From: Microbacterium sp. LCT-H2
Lineage (GTDB): Bacteria; Actinomycetota; Actinomycetes; Actinomycetales; Microbacteriaceae
Reading direction: 5' to 3'
Assembly (NCBI RefSeq): GCF_001866135.1
Contig: NZ_MODW01000001.1
Coordinates: 744,001-808,000, forward strand
Length of the DNA stretch: 64,000 nt
Below the pieces are notes generated by a model. The model was not told the DNA's origin. It searched no databases and worked only from the letters and a program-made list of their open reading frames with translations. This document shows positions 7,414-15,790 of the stretch, piece after piece. A program made the position numbers and the translations under genes. Numbering within the stretch: position 1 is the stretch's first letter; each line of letters opens with the position of its first letter.

Positions 7414-7955
7414 CCGACAGCACCGGCGAGTTCCACGCCTCCGGGTACTGGTACCCCGACAGCGAGCGCGCCACCACGGTCGACGTGCTCAACATGCTGC
7501 GGCGGTACCGCAGCGCCGAGACGGCGATGCGCGCCCGCACGCGCGCGTCCATGGGGATGAACGAGACCGACCTCGTCGCCCTCCGGTTCCTGTTGCGCGA
7601 GCAGAAGGCCGGGCGCATCGTGCGGCCCATCGATCTGGCGCGCATGCTCGACATCTCCACCGCGTCGACGACCACGCTCATCGACCGGCTGGAGAAGGGC
7701 GGGCACGCCCGCCGCGAACCGCACCCGACCGACCGCCGCGCCGGGATCGTCGTGCCCACTGTCAGCAGCGACGACGAGGTGCGCGCGACACTCGGTGCGA
7801 TGCACCGTCGGATGCTCTCCCTCGTGGACGACCTCTCCGATGAGGAGCGTGTGGTCGTCATGCGGTTCCTCGTCGGGATGACCGCCGCGATCCAGGAGGC
7901 CGCCGAGGCGGACGCCGTGCACGGTGGCGCCGACCTCGCGGACGAGCCGGCCTAG
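7410..7955 (+). CDS. MarR-family transcriptional regulator (second)
   Basis: The GTG at 7410 gives 181 residues and is preceded by GAAGGAGAGG. The winged helix spans about residues 60-125, with DLARMLDISTASTTTLIDRLEKGGHARREPHPTDRR split into recognition helix and wing. It closely parallels the MarR gene at 6600-7046 in domain layout, although the two are divergent and differ in length. The N-terminal 25 residues (GEFHASGYWYPD) are an unusual aromatic-rich extension. It overlaps the small helical gene upstream. Confidence 0.85.
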   Translation: MTDSTGEFHASGYWYPDSERATTVDVLNMLRRYRSAETAMRARTRASMGMNETDLVALRFLLREQKAGRIVRPIDLARMLDISTASTTTLIDRLEKGGHARREPHPTDRRAGIVVPTVSSDDEVRATLGAMHRRMLSLVDDLSDEERVVVMRFLVGMTAAIQEAAEADAVHGGADLADEPA

Positions 7956-8058
7956 TCCGACGCTTTCCGCGGACGACGCGTGTCCAGGAAGCCCGCGACC
8001 ATGTCGTGACGGCGACGCTCCGGGGCGCAAGCCCGTACCGCATGTCGGCCCCGGGATC

Positions 8059-8064
8059 TACGCT
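8059..8064 (+). promoter_or_regulatory. -10 hexamer TACGCT of a probable leaderless promoter
   Basis: TACGCT ends six bases before the ATG at 8071, the same spacing as at 43-48, 37086-37091 and 59725-59730. Confidence 0.5.
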
Positions 8065-8070
8065 CGGAGC

Positions 8071-9654
8071 ATGAGCGAGCTCACCCAGCCCACCGGTCGC
8101 GAAGACGCCCTGCGGGCGGTCCCCCGCGACGACGGCTCCGCGCCCCGCGCCCTCGTGCTCGGCGCCACCGGATACATCGGCGGCCGTCTGACCCCGCGCC
8201 TGCTGAACGCCGGCTACCGGGTCCGGGTCCTCGCGCGGGACGCCGTCCGCGCCGCCTCCTTCGGCTGGGGCGAGGAGTGCGAGATCGTCGAGGGGTCCGC
8301 CGACGACGAGCACGCCGTGGCCTCCGCGATGGACGAGGTCGATGTCGTGTACTACCTCATCCACTCCATGTCGGCCGGCAAGGGTTTCGAGGAGAGCGAC
8401 GAGCGCGCGGCGACCACCGTCGCCACCGCGGCCGCCCGGGCCGGGGTGCGGCGGATCGTGTATCTCGGCGGCCTGCATCCAGACGACGTGAAGCTCTCCC
8501 CGCACCTCCGCTCCCGGGTCCACGTCGGCGAGATCTTCCTGGAGTCCGGGGTGCCCACCCTCGTCCTGCAGGCGGGCGTGGTGATCGGCTCCGGGTCGGC
8601 GTCCTTCGAGATGATCCGACACCTCACCGATGTGCTGCCCTACATGCCGGCGCCGAAGTGGGTGCGCAACCGCATCCAGCCCATCGCCGTGCGCGACGTG
8701 CTGCACTACCTGCTCGGTGCGGCACGGGTCGACGACCGGGTGAATCGCGCGGTCGACATCGGCGGCCCGGACGTGCTGCGCTACGGCCAGATGATGAACG
8801 GGTACGCGGTGGAGGCCGGACTGCGGCAGCGCGCCATCGCGGCCCTTCCGGTGCTGACCCCCGAGCTCGCCTCGCACTGGGTGAACCTCGTGACGCCGGT
8901 GCCGCGCTCCATCGCCCGGCCCCTCGTCGCCTCGCTGCAGAACGAGTGCATCATGAAGGACCACGCCGTCGACACGCTCATCCCGCGGCCCGAGGGCGGA
9001 CTCACGCCGTATCGCCGCTCCGTGGCGCTGGCCCTCGGCCGGGTGGACGCGGACGCCGTGGAGACGAGCTGGCAGGACGCCGAGGTGACCGGCGCCCCGA
9101 GCGACCCGCTGCCGAGCGACCCGGACTGGGCCGGACGCACCGTGTTCACGGACAAGCGCTCCGTCGCGACCCGCGCGTCCGTCACGGAGCTGTGGCGCGT
9201 CATCCTCGGGATCGGCGGGGAGAACGGGTGGTACTCGTCGCCGCTGCTCTGGGCGGTGCGGGGGCTCATGGACCGCGTGGTCGGCGGCGTGGGCCTGCGC
9301 CGCGGACGCCGCAGCCGCACCGCCGCCCGGGTCGGGGATGCGATCGACTTCTGGCGCGTCGAGGCGGTCGATCAGACCGAGGACGGCCATCTGCTGCGGC
9401 TCCGCGCCGAGATGAAGGTGCCGGGCGAGGCGTGGCTGGAACTGCGCGCGGTGCCCGAAGGCGACGGTGCCCGCTACGAGCAGCGTGCCGTGTTCTTCCC
9501 CCGCGGGCTCCTCGGCCGGCTGTACTGGCTCGCCGTGCTGCCCTTCCACGGGCTCATCTTCTCCGGCATGGCCGCCCGGATCACCGCGGCCGCCGAGACA
9601 GGCGACCACGCCGCTTCAGGCGTCCTGCGAGAGGACATGCCTGACCCGGCGTGA
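8071..9654 (+). CDS. NAD(P)-binding atypical SDR fused to a DUF2867 domain
   Basis: This 527-residue protein has two parts. The first is an extended/atypical SDR (about residues 27-320) with LVLGATGYIGGRL as the nucleotide loop, then DVVYYLIHSM and RIVYLGGL. The second is a DUF2867 domain (about 360-515) with FWRVEAVD, LRLRAEMKVPGEAWLEL and FFPRGLLGRLYW. This fusion is common in actinobacteria and its substrate is unknown; the SDR part resembles NmrA/YwnB-like redox sensors more than catalytic SDRs, and no YxxxK was found. The ATG at 8071 is chosen over an upstream in-frame start because a -10 TACGCT sits six bases before it. Confidence 0.85.
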   Translation: MSELTQPTGREDALRAVPRDDGSAPRALVLGATGYIGGRLTPRLLNAGYRVRVLARDAVRAASFGWGEECEIVEGSADDEHAVASAMDEVDVVYYLIHSMSAGKGFEESDERAATTVATAAARAGVRRIVYLGGLHPDDVKLSPHLRSRVHVGEIFLESGVPTLVLQAGVVIGSGSASFEMIRHLTDVLPYMPAPKWVRNRIQPIAVRDVLHYLLGAARVDDRVNRAVDIGGPDVLRYGQMMNGYAVEAGLRQRAIAALPVLTPELASHWVNLVTPVPRSIARPLVASLQNECIMKDHAVDTLIPRPEGGLTPYRRSVALALGRVDADAVETSWQDAEVTGAPSDPLPSDPDWAGRTVFTDKRSVATRASVTELWRVILGIGGENGWYSSPLLWAVRGLMDRVVGGVGLRRGRRSRTAARVGDAIDFWRVEAVDQTEDGHLLRLRAEMKVPGEAWLELRAVPEGDGARYEQRAVFFPRGLLGRLYWLAVLPFHGLIFSGMAARITAAAETGDHAASGVLREDMPDPA

Positions 9655-9672
9655 GCGCCTGAGCTCTCGCGT

Positions 9673-11634
9673 TCAGTCCTTGTCGGCAGGGGCGTCCATC
9701 GCGGCATCGACGGCGGCGTCCACCTCGGCCGGCGGGATGATGTCGATCGCCTCGGTCGCGGCCTCGTACACCTCGGCGAGGGTGTCATCGACAGTGTCCT
9801 CGTCGATCCAGGCGAGGTCGTCCTCCGAGTGGTCGTACTCGACGGGCACGAGGGCGAAGTCGTCGCCGTACTCCTCGAGCCCGGCCATGACGCTGTGGCG
9901 GACGGCGGCCCGGGCGTAGCGGTCGCGCAGGATCAGCGGATCGCGTCGCAGGTCCTTCATGAACGCGATCATCATGAACGTCATGATGATCGCGAACGGC
10001 AGCGCCGCGATGATCGTGGCGTTCTGCAGCGACTGCAGTCCGCTGCCCTCGGCGCCGCTGACGAGCAGCACCGCCGCGATCACACCGACCAGCACACCCC
10101 AGACCACCGCGACCCAGCGGGACGGCTCCGGGCGGCCCTGCTGGGACAGCGTGCCCATGACGAGCGAGGCCGAGTCGGCGCCCGTGATGAAGAAGATCGC
10201 GATGAGGAGGATGAGGACGATGCTGGTGATGAGCGGGAACGGCAGGTTCTCCAACACCCCGAACAGCACCTCCTCCGGCGGGTCGACGGTGAGCCCTGCG
10301 CCGTCCATCTGCTGCTGGATCGCCGTGGTCCCGAAGATCGCGAACCACACGAGCGAGATGGCGGACGGCACCACGATGACGACCGACACGAACTGACGGA
10401 GGGTGCGTCCGCGGGAGATCTTCGCGATGAACATGCCGACGAACGGCGACCAGGAGATCCACCACGCCCAGTAGAAGATCGTCCAGCTCGACAGGAAGGC
10501 CTGCGCGGCCTCGCCCTGCGATGCGGAGCGGCCGATCATGGTCGGCAGATCGCCGAGGAACTGCACGGCGACCGACGGGATCACATTGAGGATCAGCAGC
10601 GTCGGACCGACGAAGAACACGAAGAACGCGAGCAGGATCGCGACGACGGCGTTGATGTTCGACAGCGCCCGGATGCCCTTGGAGACGCCGGAGACAGCGG
10701 AGGCGATGAAGCACGCCGTGAGCACCGCGATCACCGCGATGAGGATGCCGTTGCCGAGCGGGCCGATGCCGCTGACGAGCTCGACACCGTGGCCGATCTG
10801 CAGCGCCCCGAGACCGAGGGAGGCGGCCGTGCCGAACAGCGTCACGATGATGGAGAAGATGTCGATCGTGCGGCCGACCGGACCCGTCGTGCGGTTCTCG
10901 CCGAGCAGCGGGGCGAAGATCGAGGAGATCAGCGGCGTGCGCCCGCGGCGGTAGGCGCCGTAGGCGATGGCGCCACCGACGAGCGCGTAGAACGCCCAGG
11001 CCTGCGGACCCCAGTGGTAGAGCACCTGGGCCTGCGCCGTGTGCATGGCCTCGAGGGTGTTCGCCTCGACGGTGCCCGGTGGCGGGTTCTCGAAGAACGT
11101 CAGCGGCTCGGCGGCGCCCCAGAACACCAGGCCGATGCCCATGCCCGCCGCGAAGAGCATGGAGATCCACGAGAACATCGAGAACTCGGGCTCCTCGTCG
11201 TCGCGGCCGAGCGGGATGCGCCCGTACTTGCTGAAGCCGACGAACAGCATGAATACGAGGATGATCGTGGCGATCGTCGTGAAGAAGAAGCCGAAGTACT
11301 CGACCACCCAGGCGAGGACCGTGCTCGTGGTGCCGGCGAGGTTGTCCCCCGCGAACACGCCCCACGCGATGAAGGCGAGGGCGAAGGCGGCGGCGACGCC
11401 GAAGACGAGCGGATCGGTGCGGTAGGTGCGTCCCGTCTCCTCGACCGACACCCCGGGAACCAGCGCCGGGTGCACGCTGCGCGGCGGGACCGTCGTGATG
11501 TCGCGGACGATCTTGCGCGCCGTCTCGGAGGCCTTCGCGGCTTGGCGGTGCGTCCCGGTCACGACGGCGTCGGTGCGCGGACGGGTCGGGGATCCTGCGG
11601 AGCGTTCGGTGGGCTTCTCGTCAGGCGTGTCCAT
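9673..11634 (-). CDS. BCCT-family transporter (betaine/choline/carnitine type)
   Basis: This 653-residue protein has 12 predicted membrane helices between about residues 75 and 565. The Gly-rich helix 3 segment AAGMGIGLVFWG carries GMGIG, the form found in Na+-coupled betaine carriers such as BetP. The aromatic box in helix 8 reads WAWWISWSPFVGMFIAKISRGRT, with the Trp residues that bind the quaternary ammonium. Long cytoplasmic tails (about 70 residues N-terminal, about 95 acidic residues C-terminal) resemble the osmosensing regulatory tails of BetP. It should import glycine betaine or a related compatible solute under osmotic stress. The ATG at 11634 has GGAAAG upstream; a GTG at 11652 is the alternative. 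Confidence 0.9.
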   Translation of the reverse strand: MDTPDEKPTERSAGSPTRPRTDAVVTGTHRQAAKASETARKIVRDITTVPPRSVHPALVPGVSVEETGRTYRTDPLVFGVAAAFALAFIAWGVFAGDNLAGTTSTVLAWVVEYFGFFFTTIATIILVFMLFVGFSKYGRIPLGRDDEEPEFSMFSWISMLFAAGMGIGLVFWGAAEPLTFFENPPPGTVEANTLEAMHTAQAQVLYHWGPQAWAFYALVGGAIAYGAYRRGRTPLISSIFAPLLGENRTTGPVGRTIDIFSIIVTLFGTAASLGLGALQIGHGVELVSGIGPLGNGILIAVIAVLTACFIASAVSGVSKGIRALSNINAVVAILLAFFVFFVGPTLLILNVIPSVAVQFLGDLPTMIGRSASQGEAAQAFLSSWTIFYWAWWISWSPFVGMFIAKISRGRTLRQFVSVVIVVPSAISLVWFAIFGTTAIQQQMDGAGLTVDPPEEVLFGVLENLPFPLITSIVLILLIAIFFITGADSASLVMGTLSQQGRPEPSRWVAVVWGVLVGVIAAVLLVSGAEGSGLQSLQNATIIAALPFAIIMTFMMIAFMKDLRRDPLILRDRYARAAVRHSVMAGLEEYGDDFALVPVEYDHSEDDLAWIDEDTVDDTLAEVYEAATEAIDIIPPAEVDAAVDAAMDAPADKD

Positions 11635-11663
11635 GAGAGACCATCTTTCCACCTGCGCGGGCT

Positions 11664-11725
11664 CAGGCGAACGCGGCAGATCAGGCGCTCCCGCGCAGGA
11701 GCGCCTGATTCCGCGCGTTCGCCTG
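11664..11725. repeat. 62-bp nested palindrome, family A copy 3
   Basis: Outer pentamers are at 11664-11668 and 11721-11725, inner ones at 11682-11686 and 11703-11707, again at an 18-nt pitch with a 16-nt loop. It lies 36 bp beyond the stop of the leftward ABC1 kinase gene and 30 bp upstream of the BCCT start. The loop itself pairs (GCTCC with GGAGC), making the inner hairpin nearly closed. Confidence 0.75.
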
Positions 11726-11760
11726 TTCCGGCGGGGCCGCCGGGCGGGGCCTGGCGGGGG

Positions 11761-13458
11761 TCAGCGGGGGCGGCGGCGGCCCAGGAAGAGGGCACCGAGG
11801 AGCGGGAGCACCGAGACCCACAGCAGGGTGATGCCCAGCGGCGGGAGCGGACCGACGAGCAGCGCCCCGCCGATGAGCATCGCGGCGAACAGCACGCCGG
11901 AGGCGATCCGCCGTGCGATGCCCTCCAGCCGGTCGAGGCGGCGCTCCAGACGCGAGGTGTCGAAGGAGACGTTGCCGTCGTCGACGCGGGTGATGATGTC
12001 GTCGATGCGCTTCGGGAGCCGCCAGGTCGTGGCCGCGTTCGCCATCGCCTGCTCCGCCATGTCCTGCATGAGGGTGCCGGACTCGTCGCGGAGCAACCGC
12101 GCGGCATACGGCTCGGCCGCGTCCCACACGTTGAACGCCGGATCGAGGCTGCTGCACATGCCGGAGGTGAGGGACACGGCCCGGATGAGGAGCAGCATGT
12201 CCTCGGGGAGCTGCAGCGGAAGCCGCCGCACCATGTCGCCGAACTCCTCGGCGAAGTCGGTGAACTCCCGCGGGTCGACCCGGCTCAGTTCCGCGAACCC
12301 CATCCCGCCGAAGCGCGCGAAGAGGGCGGTCAGCGCCCGCTCCAGCTCGCCCGTGTCGGCCGTGGGGAGCAGCACGCCGATCTCCTTCGCAGCGCGGACG
12401 AGGCCGCGGCTGTCCCGCGCTGTCACCGCGATGAGGAGGGTCCGCAGTCCCTGCCGGAGGTTGTCGGAGACCTCGGCCATCATGCCGAAGTCGATGAACG
12501 TCAGACGGAAGCCCCCCGGGGTCCCTGAGCCTGTCGAAGGGACGGGCGTGACGAAGATGTTGCCGGGGTGCGGGTCGGCGTGCACGAACCGGTGCGTGAA
12601 GACCTGGTCGAACATGACCTCGGCGAAGGCATCGGCGACCGCGGAGGGGTCGATGCCCGCCGCCCGGAGCGCCGCGGTGTCGTTGATCTTGATCGCCGTC
12701 ACGTCGGACAGCGTGAGCACCCGGCGGGTCGTGCGCTCCCAGACGATCTCCGGAGCGGCCACGCGCGGGTCGTCGGCGAAGTTCTCGCGGAACCGCTCGG
12801 CACTGCGGGCTTCGTGGAGGTAATCGATCTCCTCGAGGCTCGTGACGGCGAACTCCTCCACGAGGGCGGGGGCGTCCACGCGGTCGGCCACGATCCGGAC
12901 CCGCGTGAGCCATCGCGCGACCCGGCGGAGGGCGGCGAGGTCGACGGCGACGATCTCGTCGATGCCCGGGCGCTGCACCTTGACCACGACCTCGTCGAGC
13001 CCGGTGTCCTCCGCGTCGAGCGCGGAGAGGCGGGCACGGTGCACCTGGCCGAGGGAGGCGGCCGCGACGGGGGTGTCGTCGAACCAGGTGTACACACGCT
13101 CGAGCGGCATGCCCAGTTCGGCCTCCGCGAGCGCCCGGATCTGCGGGGTGGGCACGGCGGGAACCTCGTCCTGCAGCCCCTCCAGCTCGGCCGTGATCTC
13201 CGGCGGGAGCACATCGAGGCGCGAGGACATGAACTGCCCGACCTTGATCATGAGGCCGCCGAGCTCGATCGCGAGCGTGTGGAATCGGCGCGCGAACCGC
13301 TGCATGCGGCGGGCGCGCGTGCGATCCGCGACGGACGACAGCCCGAACCGCGGAAGGACGAGCTCGAACCACCAGATCTTGAGGAACTCACGGCTCGCGA
13401 ACGACAGGATGCGGCGGTACCGGGCTCGGTGAGGACCCTGTGCCGCCGCTGCCGTCAT
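11761..13458 (-). CDS. ABC1/UbiB-family atypical kinase (AarF-like)
   Basis: The 565-residue protein has the ABC1 signatures: KxGQ in LGGLMIKVGQFMSSR (about 70), the Ala-rich VAAASLGQVHRA in place of a Gly-rich loop, the KVQRPG lysine, HADPHPGN as catalytic loop and FIDFGM as the metal loop. Two membrane helices close the C-terminus (about 515-560). ABC1 proteins act on isoprenoid quinone or lipid metabolism; in actinobacteria, which use menaquinone, the substrate is unclear. Between NIFVTP and FRLTFIDFG there is an insert VPSTGSGTPGG encoded by a palindromic repeat (12521-12543). It stays in frame and falls in the loop just before the metal-binding Asp, so activity may survive. Confidence 0.9.
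   Translation of the reverse strand: MTAAAAQGPHRARYRRILSFASREFLKIWWFELVLPRFGLSSVADRTRARRMQRFARRFHTLAIELGGLMIKVGQFMSSRLDVLPPEITAELEGLQDEVPAVPTPQIRALAEAELGMPLERVYTWFDDTPVAAASLGQVHRARLSALDAEDTGLDEVVVKVQRPGIDEIVAVDLAALRRVARWLTRVRIVADRVDAPALVEEFAVTSLEEIDYLHEARSAERFRENFADDPRVAAPEIVWERTTRRVLTLSDVTAIKINDTAALRAAGIDPSAVADAFAEVMFDQVFTHRFVHADPHPGNIFVTPVPSTGSGTPGGFRLTFIDFGMMAEVSDNLRQGLRTLLIAVTARDSRGLVRAAKEIGVLLPTADTGELERALTALFARFGGMGFAELSRVDPREFTDFAEEFGDMVRRLPLQLPEDMLLLIRAVSLTSGMCSSLDPAFNVWDAAEPYAARLLRDESGTLMQDMAEQAMANAATTWRLPKRIDDIITRVDDGNVSFDTSRLERRLDRLEGIARRIASGVLFAAMLIGGALLVGPLPPLGITLLWVSVLPLLGALFLGRRRPR
12521..12543. repeat. short palindromic repeat inside the ABC1 kinase gene
   Basis: The 23-bp unit contains CCCTGAGCCTGTCGAAGGG with GTCCC/GGGAC ends. 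I recognise this sequence as a dispersed intergenic repeat of several actinobacterial genomes. Here it sits in frame in a coding region and adds about eleven Ser/Thr/Gly/Pro residues to the protein. No second copy was found in the window. Confidence 0.6.
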
Positions 13459-13503
13459 CGCGTCATCCTTCCGCCGTTCCGCGCCGGAGGCCGCACGACG
13501 CGG

Positions 13504-14127
13504 TCAGTCCTGAGCGAGGATCGTGTACAGCCTACGGCGGGCCTCGTCGAGCACCTCGATGGCCTGCTGCACCTGCTCCGGCGAGCCGCTGCGCCCGACC
13601 TGCGCGGCCGCGGCGGCAAGGTCGACCCCGGCCTTGGGCAGAGCGCTGTACCGGGCGTCGCGGCTGCGGTCCTTGTCGGAGGACGGCACCCACGGCGGGG
13701 TCTCGGTGCTCTCCGCGGCGACGGCCCGGCCGGCCTCGGTGAGGGCGTAGGTCTTGCGGCCGTTCTGCTCCTCGGCCTCGATCAGGCCCTCGTCGGCGAG
13801 GAGCTGGAGCGTCGGGTAGACGGAGCCGGCGCTCGGCTTCCAGGTGCCGCCGCTGCGCTCGGCGATCTCGTTGATGATCTGGTAGCCGTGCATCGGTCGC
13901 TCGGCGAGGAGCGAGAGGACGGCGGCGCGCACGTCGCCGCGGGCCATGCGGGACCCGCCGGACGGACGCGACTCGAACGACTTGCGGAGCTGGTCCATCG
14001 CCTCGAACAGCGCTCCGGCCGGACCCTGCGAGCCGCCGAAGAGGTTGCCGAGGCCGCCGGCGAAGTCGCCGCCGTTGCTGCCGTTGCCGCTGCCGCCGAA
14101 CGGGGTGGAGGGGAATGCGTTGTTCAT
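13504..14127 (-). CDS. PadR-family transcriptional regulator
   Basis: The product from the ATG at 14127 has 207 residues. An N-terminal Gly/Ser/Asn-rich segment (about 1-60) precedes the PadR winged helix: VRAAVLSLLAERPMHGYQIINEIAERSGG, then SAGSVYPTLQLLADEGLIE and a wing with GRKTYALTEAG. The C-terminal helix pair (QVQQAIEVLDEARRRLYTIL) gives the dimer. GGGAGG precedes the start. The open frame continues far upstream, but that is only the antisense shadow of the ROK kinase gene. A perfect palindrome upstream suggests autoregulation. Confidence 0.9.
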   Translation of the reverse strand: MNNAFPSTPFGGSGNGSNGGDFAGGLGNLFGGSQGPAGALFEAMDQLRKSFESRPSGGSRMARGDVRAAVLSLLAERPMHGYQIINEIAERSGGTWKPSAGSVYPTLQLLADEGLIEAEEQNGRKTYALTEAGRAVAAESTETPPWVPSSDKDRSRDARYSALPKAGVDLAAAAAQVGRSGSPEQVQQAIEVLDEARRRLYTILAQD

Positions 14128-14155
14128 GATGACCTCCCAGTCGTGAACGATACTC

Positions 14156-14169
14156 AACGATATATCGTT
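14156..14169 (-). promoter_or_regulatory. PadR-type operator AACGATATATCGTT
   Basis: This is a perfect 14-bp palindrome 29 bp upstream of the PadR start, with a partial repeat AACGATA at 14146-14152. AT-rich ATAT centres are typical of PadR sites. It probably overlaps the gene's promoter. Confidence 0.65.
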
Positions 14170-14198
14170 AACGCTGAATGCGGGGTGGGAACCCGGAC

Positions 14199-15110
14199 TC
14201 AGACCGGTGCCAGCACCGCGGCCCCGGTGACGGTCGCATCGACCCCGAGCTCCGCGGATCGCACGTGGGCGGTCGACGGCCCCGGCATCGCCGCCGCGCG
14301 GTAGGCGCGGGCGACCCCGGCGAGATACCGCTCCCCGATGGCCGCCACGCCGCCGCCGACGGCGACGACCTCCATGTCCAGGAGCGCCTGCGCCCCGGCG
14401 AGCGAGCGGCCGAGGAACGCCGCACCCTCCGCGATCACCTCCTCGGCGACCGCATCCCCGGCACGAGCGGCCGCGTCCACCTCCCGCAATGTGCGCGCCA
14501 CGCCGGTGCGCTCGCGGTACGTCTGCTCCAATGCCGGACCGGAGGCCACGGCCTCGACGTGCCCGACCCCTCCGCAGCCGCAGCGACGCCCGGCCAGCTC
14601 CGGAGGGAGGGAGAGCTCGGTGTGCCCGACCGATCCCGCCGTGCCGGTCACACCCGCGCGGAGACCGTCCGGCAGGACGACGGCTCCCCCGATACCGGTG
14701 CCGACTGTGACCATCAGCAGACCGCGCGCTCCCCGACCCGCCCCTGCCGTGGCCTCCGCGACCGCCGCCGCGTGCACGTCGTTGACGACCGCCACCGGGG
14801 CATCGAGGGATCGGACGAGCGCCGCACGCAGCGGGAAGCCCGCCCAGCCGCTGATCGCATCGGTCGCGGAGGTGATGCCGCCGTCCTGATCGACCACGCC
14901 CGCGGTGCCCACGCCGACCGCCGCGAGCCGCTCCCCGCCGCGGATCGCATCGATCGCCTCGACGACCGCCCGCACGATGGCCTCGCCACCCTCCCGGGCC
15001 GGCGTCGGCAGGGTGTGCACGGCGGTGGCGCGACGGCGCGCCCCGCCCGGCTCCGCACGGAACCCGGCGACGGCGATCTTCGTGCCGCCGATGTCGACCC
15101 CGACGATCAC
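14199..15110 (-). CDS. nanK: ROK-family kinase, probable N-acetylmannosamine kinase
   Basis: The 303-residue ROK protein has the phosphate loop VGVDIGGTKIAVA (residues 3-15), the phosphoryl-transfer loop VVNDVHAA (Asp near 109), VTVGTGIGGA, and the zinc-binding element GRRCGCGGVGHVEA. In the zinc motif the usual third Cys (CxCGxxGC) is His, as in other NanK-like proteins. It should phosphorylate ManNAc with ATP to give ManNAc-6-P. It overlaps nanE by four bases (GTGA) and is the last gene of the amino-sugar operon. A glucokinase-type role is the alternative, but the neighbouring epimerase favours NanK. Confidence 0.8.
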   Translation of the reverse strand: MIVGVDIGGTKIAVAGFRAEPGGARRRATAVHTLPTPAREGGEAIVRAVVEAIDAIRGGERLAAVGVGTAGVVDQDGGITSATDAISGWAGFPLRAALVRSLDAPVAVVNDVHAAAVAEATAGAGRGARGLLMVTVGTGIGGAVVLPDGLRAGVTGTAGSVGHTELSLPPELAGRRCGCGGVGHVEAVASGPALEQTYRERTGVARTLREVDAAARAGDAVAEEVIAEGAAFLGRSLAGAQALLDMEVVAVGGGVAAIGERYLAGVARAYRAAAMPGPSTAHVRSAELGVDATVTGAAVLAPV

Positions 15111-15790
15111 ACCCGCTCCCGGGCGGCCGGCGTCGCCGCGACGAACCGACGCGTGAGGGCAATCGGGTCGGTGATCGCTCCGCCGACGACGACCGCGAAG
15201 GCCCCGGCGTCGAAGGCCGCGCGCACCTGCGCAGGGGTCTGGTAGCGCCCCTCGGCGATGGTCGGGATCCCCGCGGCGACGAGCGCGGCCACGAGGTCGA
15301 GGTCAGGGTCGTCCTGACGCGGCGAATGCGGGGTGTAGCCGGACAGGGTCGTGCCGACGACCGCCGCCCCCGCCGCCCAGGCGCGCTCGCCCTCCGCGAC
15401 CGTCGACACGTCGGCCATCACCGGTCGCCCCGTCGCCGCGGCGATCTCCCCGATGAGCCGGAAGTCCGTGCCGAGCTGCTCCGTCGTGGCGTCCACCGCG
15501 ATGATGTCGGCCCCGGCCTCCGCCAGCCCCGCGGCGAGCGCGCGTTCCGGGGTGATGACGTTGCGGACGCCGTTCCAGACCTTGTGGAGCCCGATGATCG
15601 GCGCATCGGTCACCGGTCGCACCCGACGGATGTCCTCCGGCCCGTTCAGCCGCAGGCCGCTCGCGCCGCCGAGCAGCGCCGACTCGGCGAGCGCGCCGAT
15701 GACGTGGGTGTCTCTCGCGGGGGCACCAGCGGAGGCCTGAACCGAGGCGACGAGCCGGCCGCGGAGGAGGGCGAGGGATTCATGGGTCAC
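15107..15790 (-). CDS. nanE: N-acetylmannosamine-6-phosphate 2-epimerase
   Basis: The 227-residue TIM-barrel protein has LVASVQASAGAP at the N-terminus, where the family has LIVSCQA, and then GASGLRLNG, PIIGLHK, IIAVDAT, VMADVST, GTTLSGYT and TIAEGRY, the strand ends that build the NanE active site. Lys and Glu positions for the epimerisation are present (LHKVW, IAEGR). It converts ManNAc-6-P to GlcNAc-6-P. The GTG start at 15790 overlaps the stop of the permease gene by four bases. Downstream deacetylase and deaminase genes (nagA, nagB) are not in this window and must be elsewhere. Confidence 0.85.
   Translation of the reverse strand: MTHESLALLRGRLVASVQASAGAPARDTHVIGALAESALLGGASGLRLNGPEDIRRVRPVTDAPIIGLHKVWNGVRNVITPERALAAGLAEAGADIIAVDATTEQLGTDFRLIGEIAAATGRPVMADVSTVAEGERAWAAGAAVVGTTLSGYTPHSPRQDDPDLDLVAALVAAGIPTIAEGRYQTPAQVRAAFDAGAFAVVVGGAITDPIALTRRFVAATPAARERV

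Noticed and set aside
9829..12528. A long rightward open frame (about 900 codons) opposite the BCCT and ABC1 kinase genes
   Set aside because: It is rich in Arg, Asp, Glu and His codons with no domain, and the opposite strand encodes two well-supported proteins. High GC content keeps antisense frames open.
14128..15162. Apparent N-terminal extension of the PadR protein to 552 residues
   Set aside because: The extension overlaps the ROK kinase gene in another frame and passes through the PadR operator. The ATG at 14127 has a good ribosome binding site.
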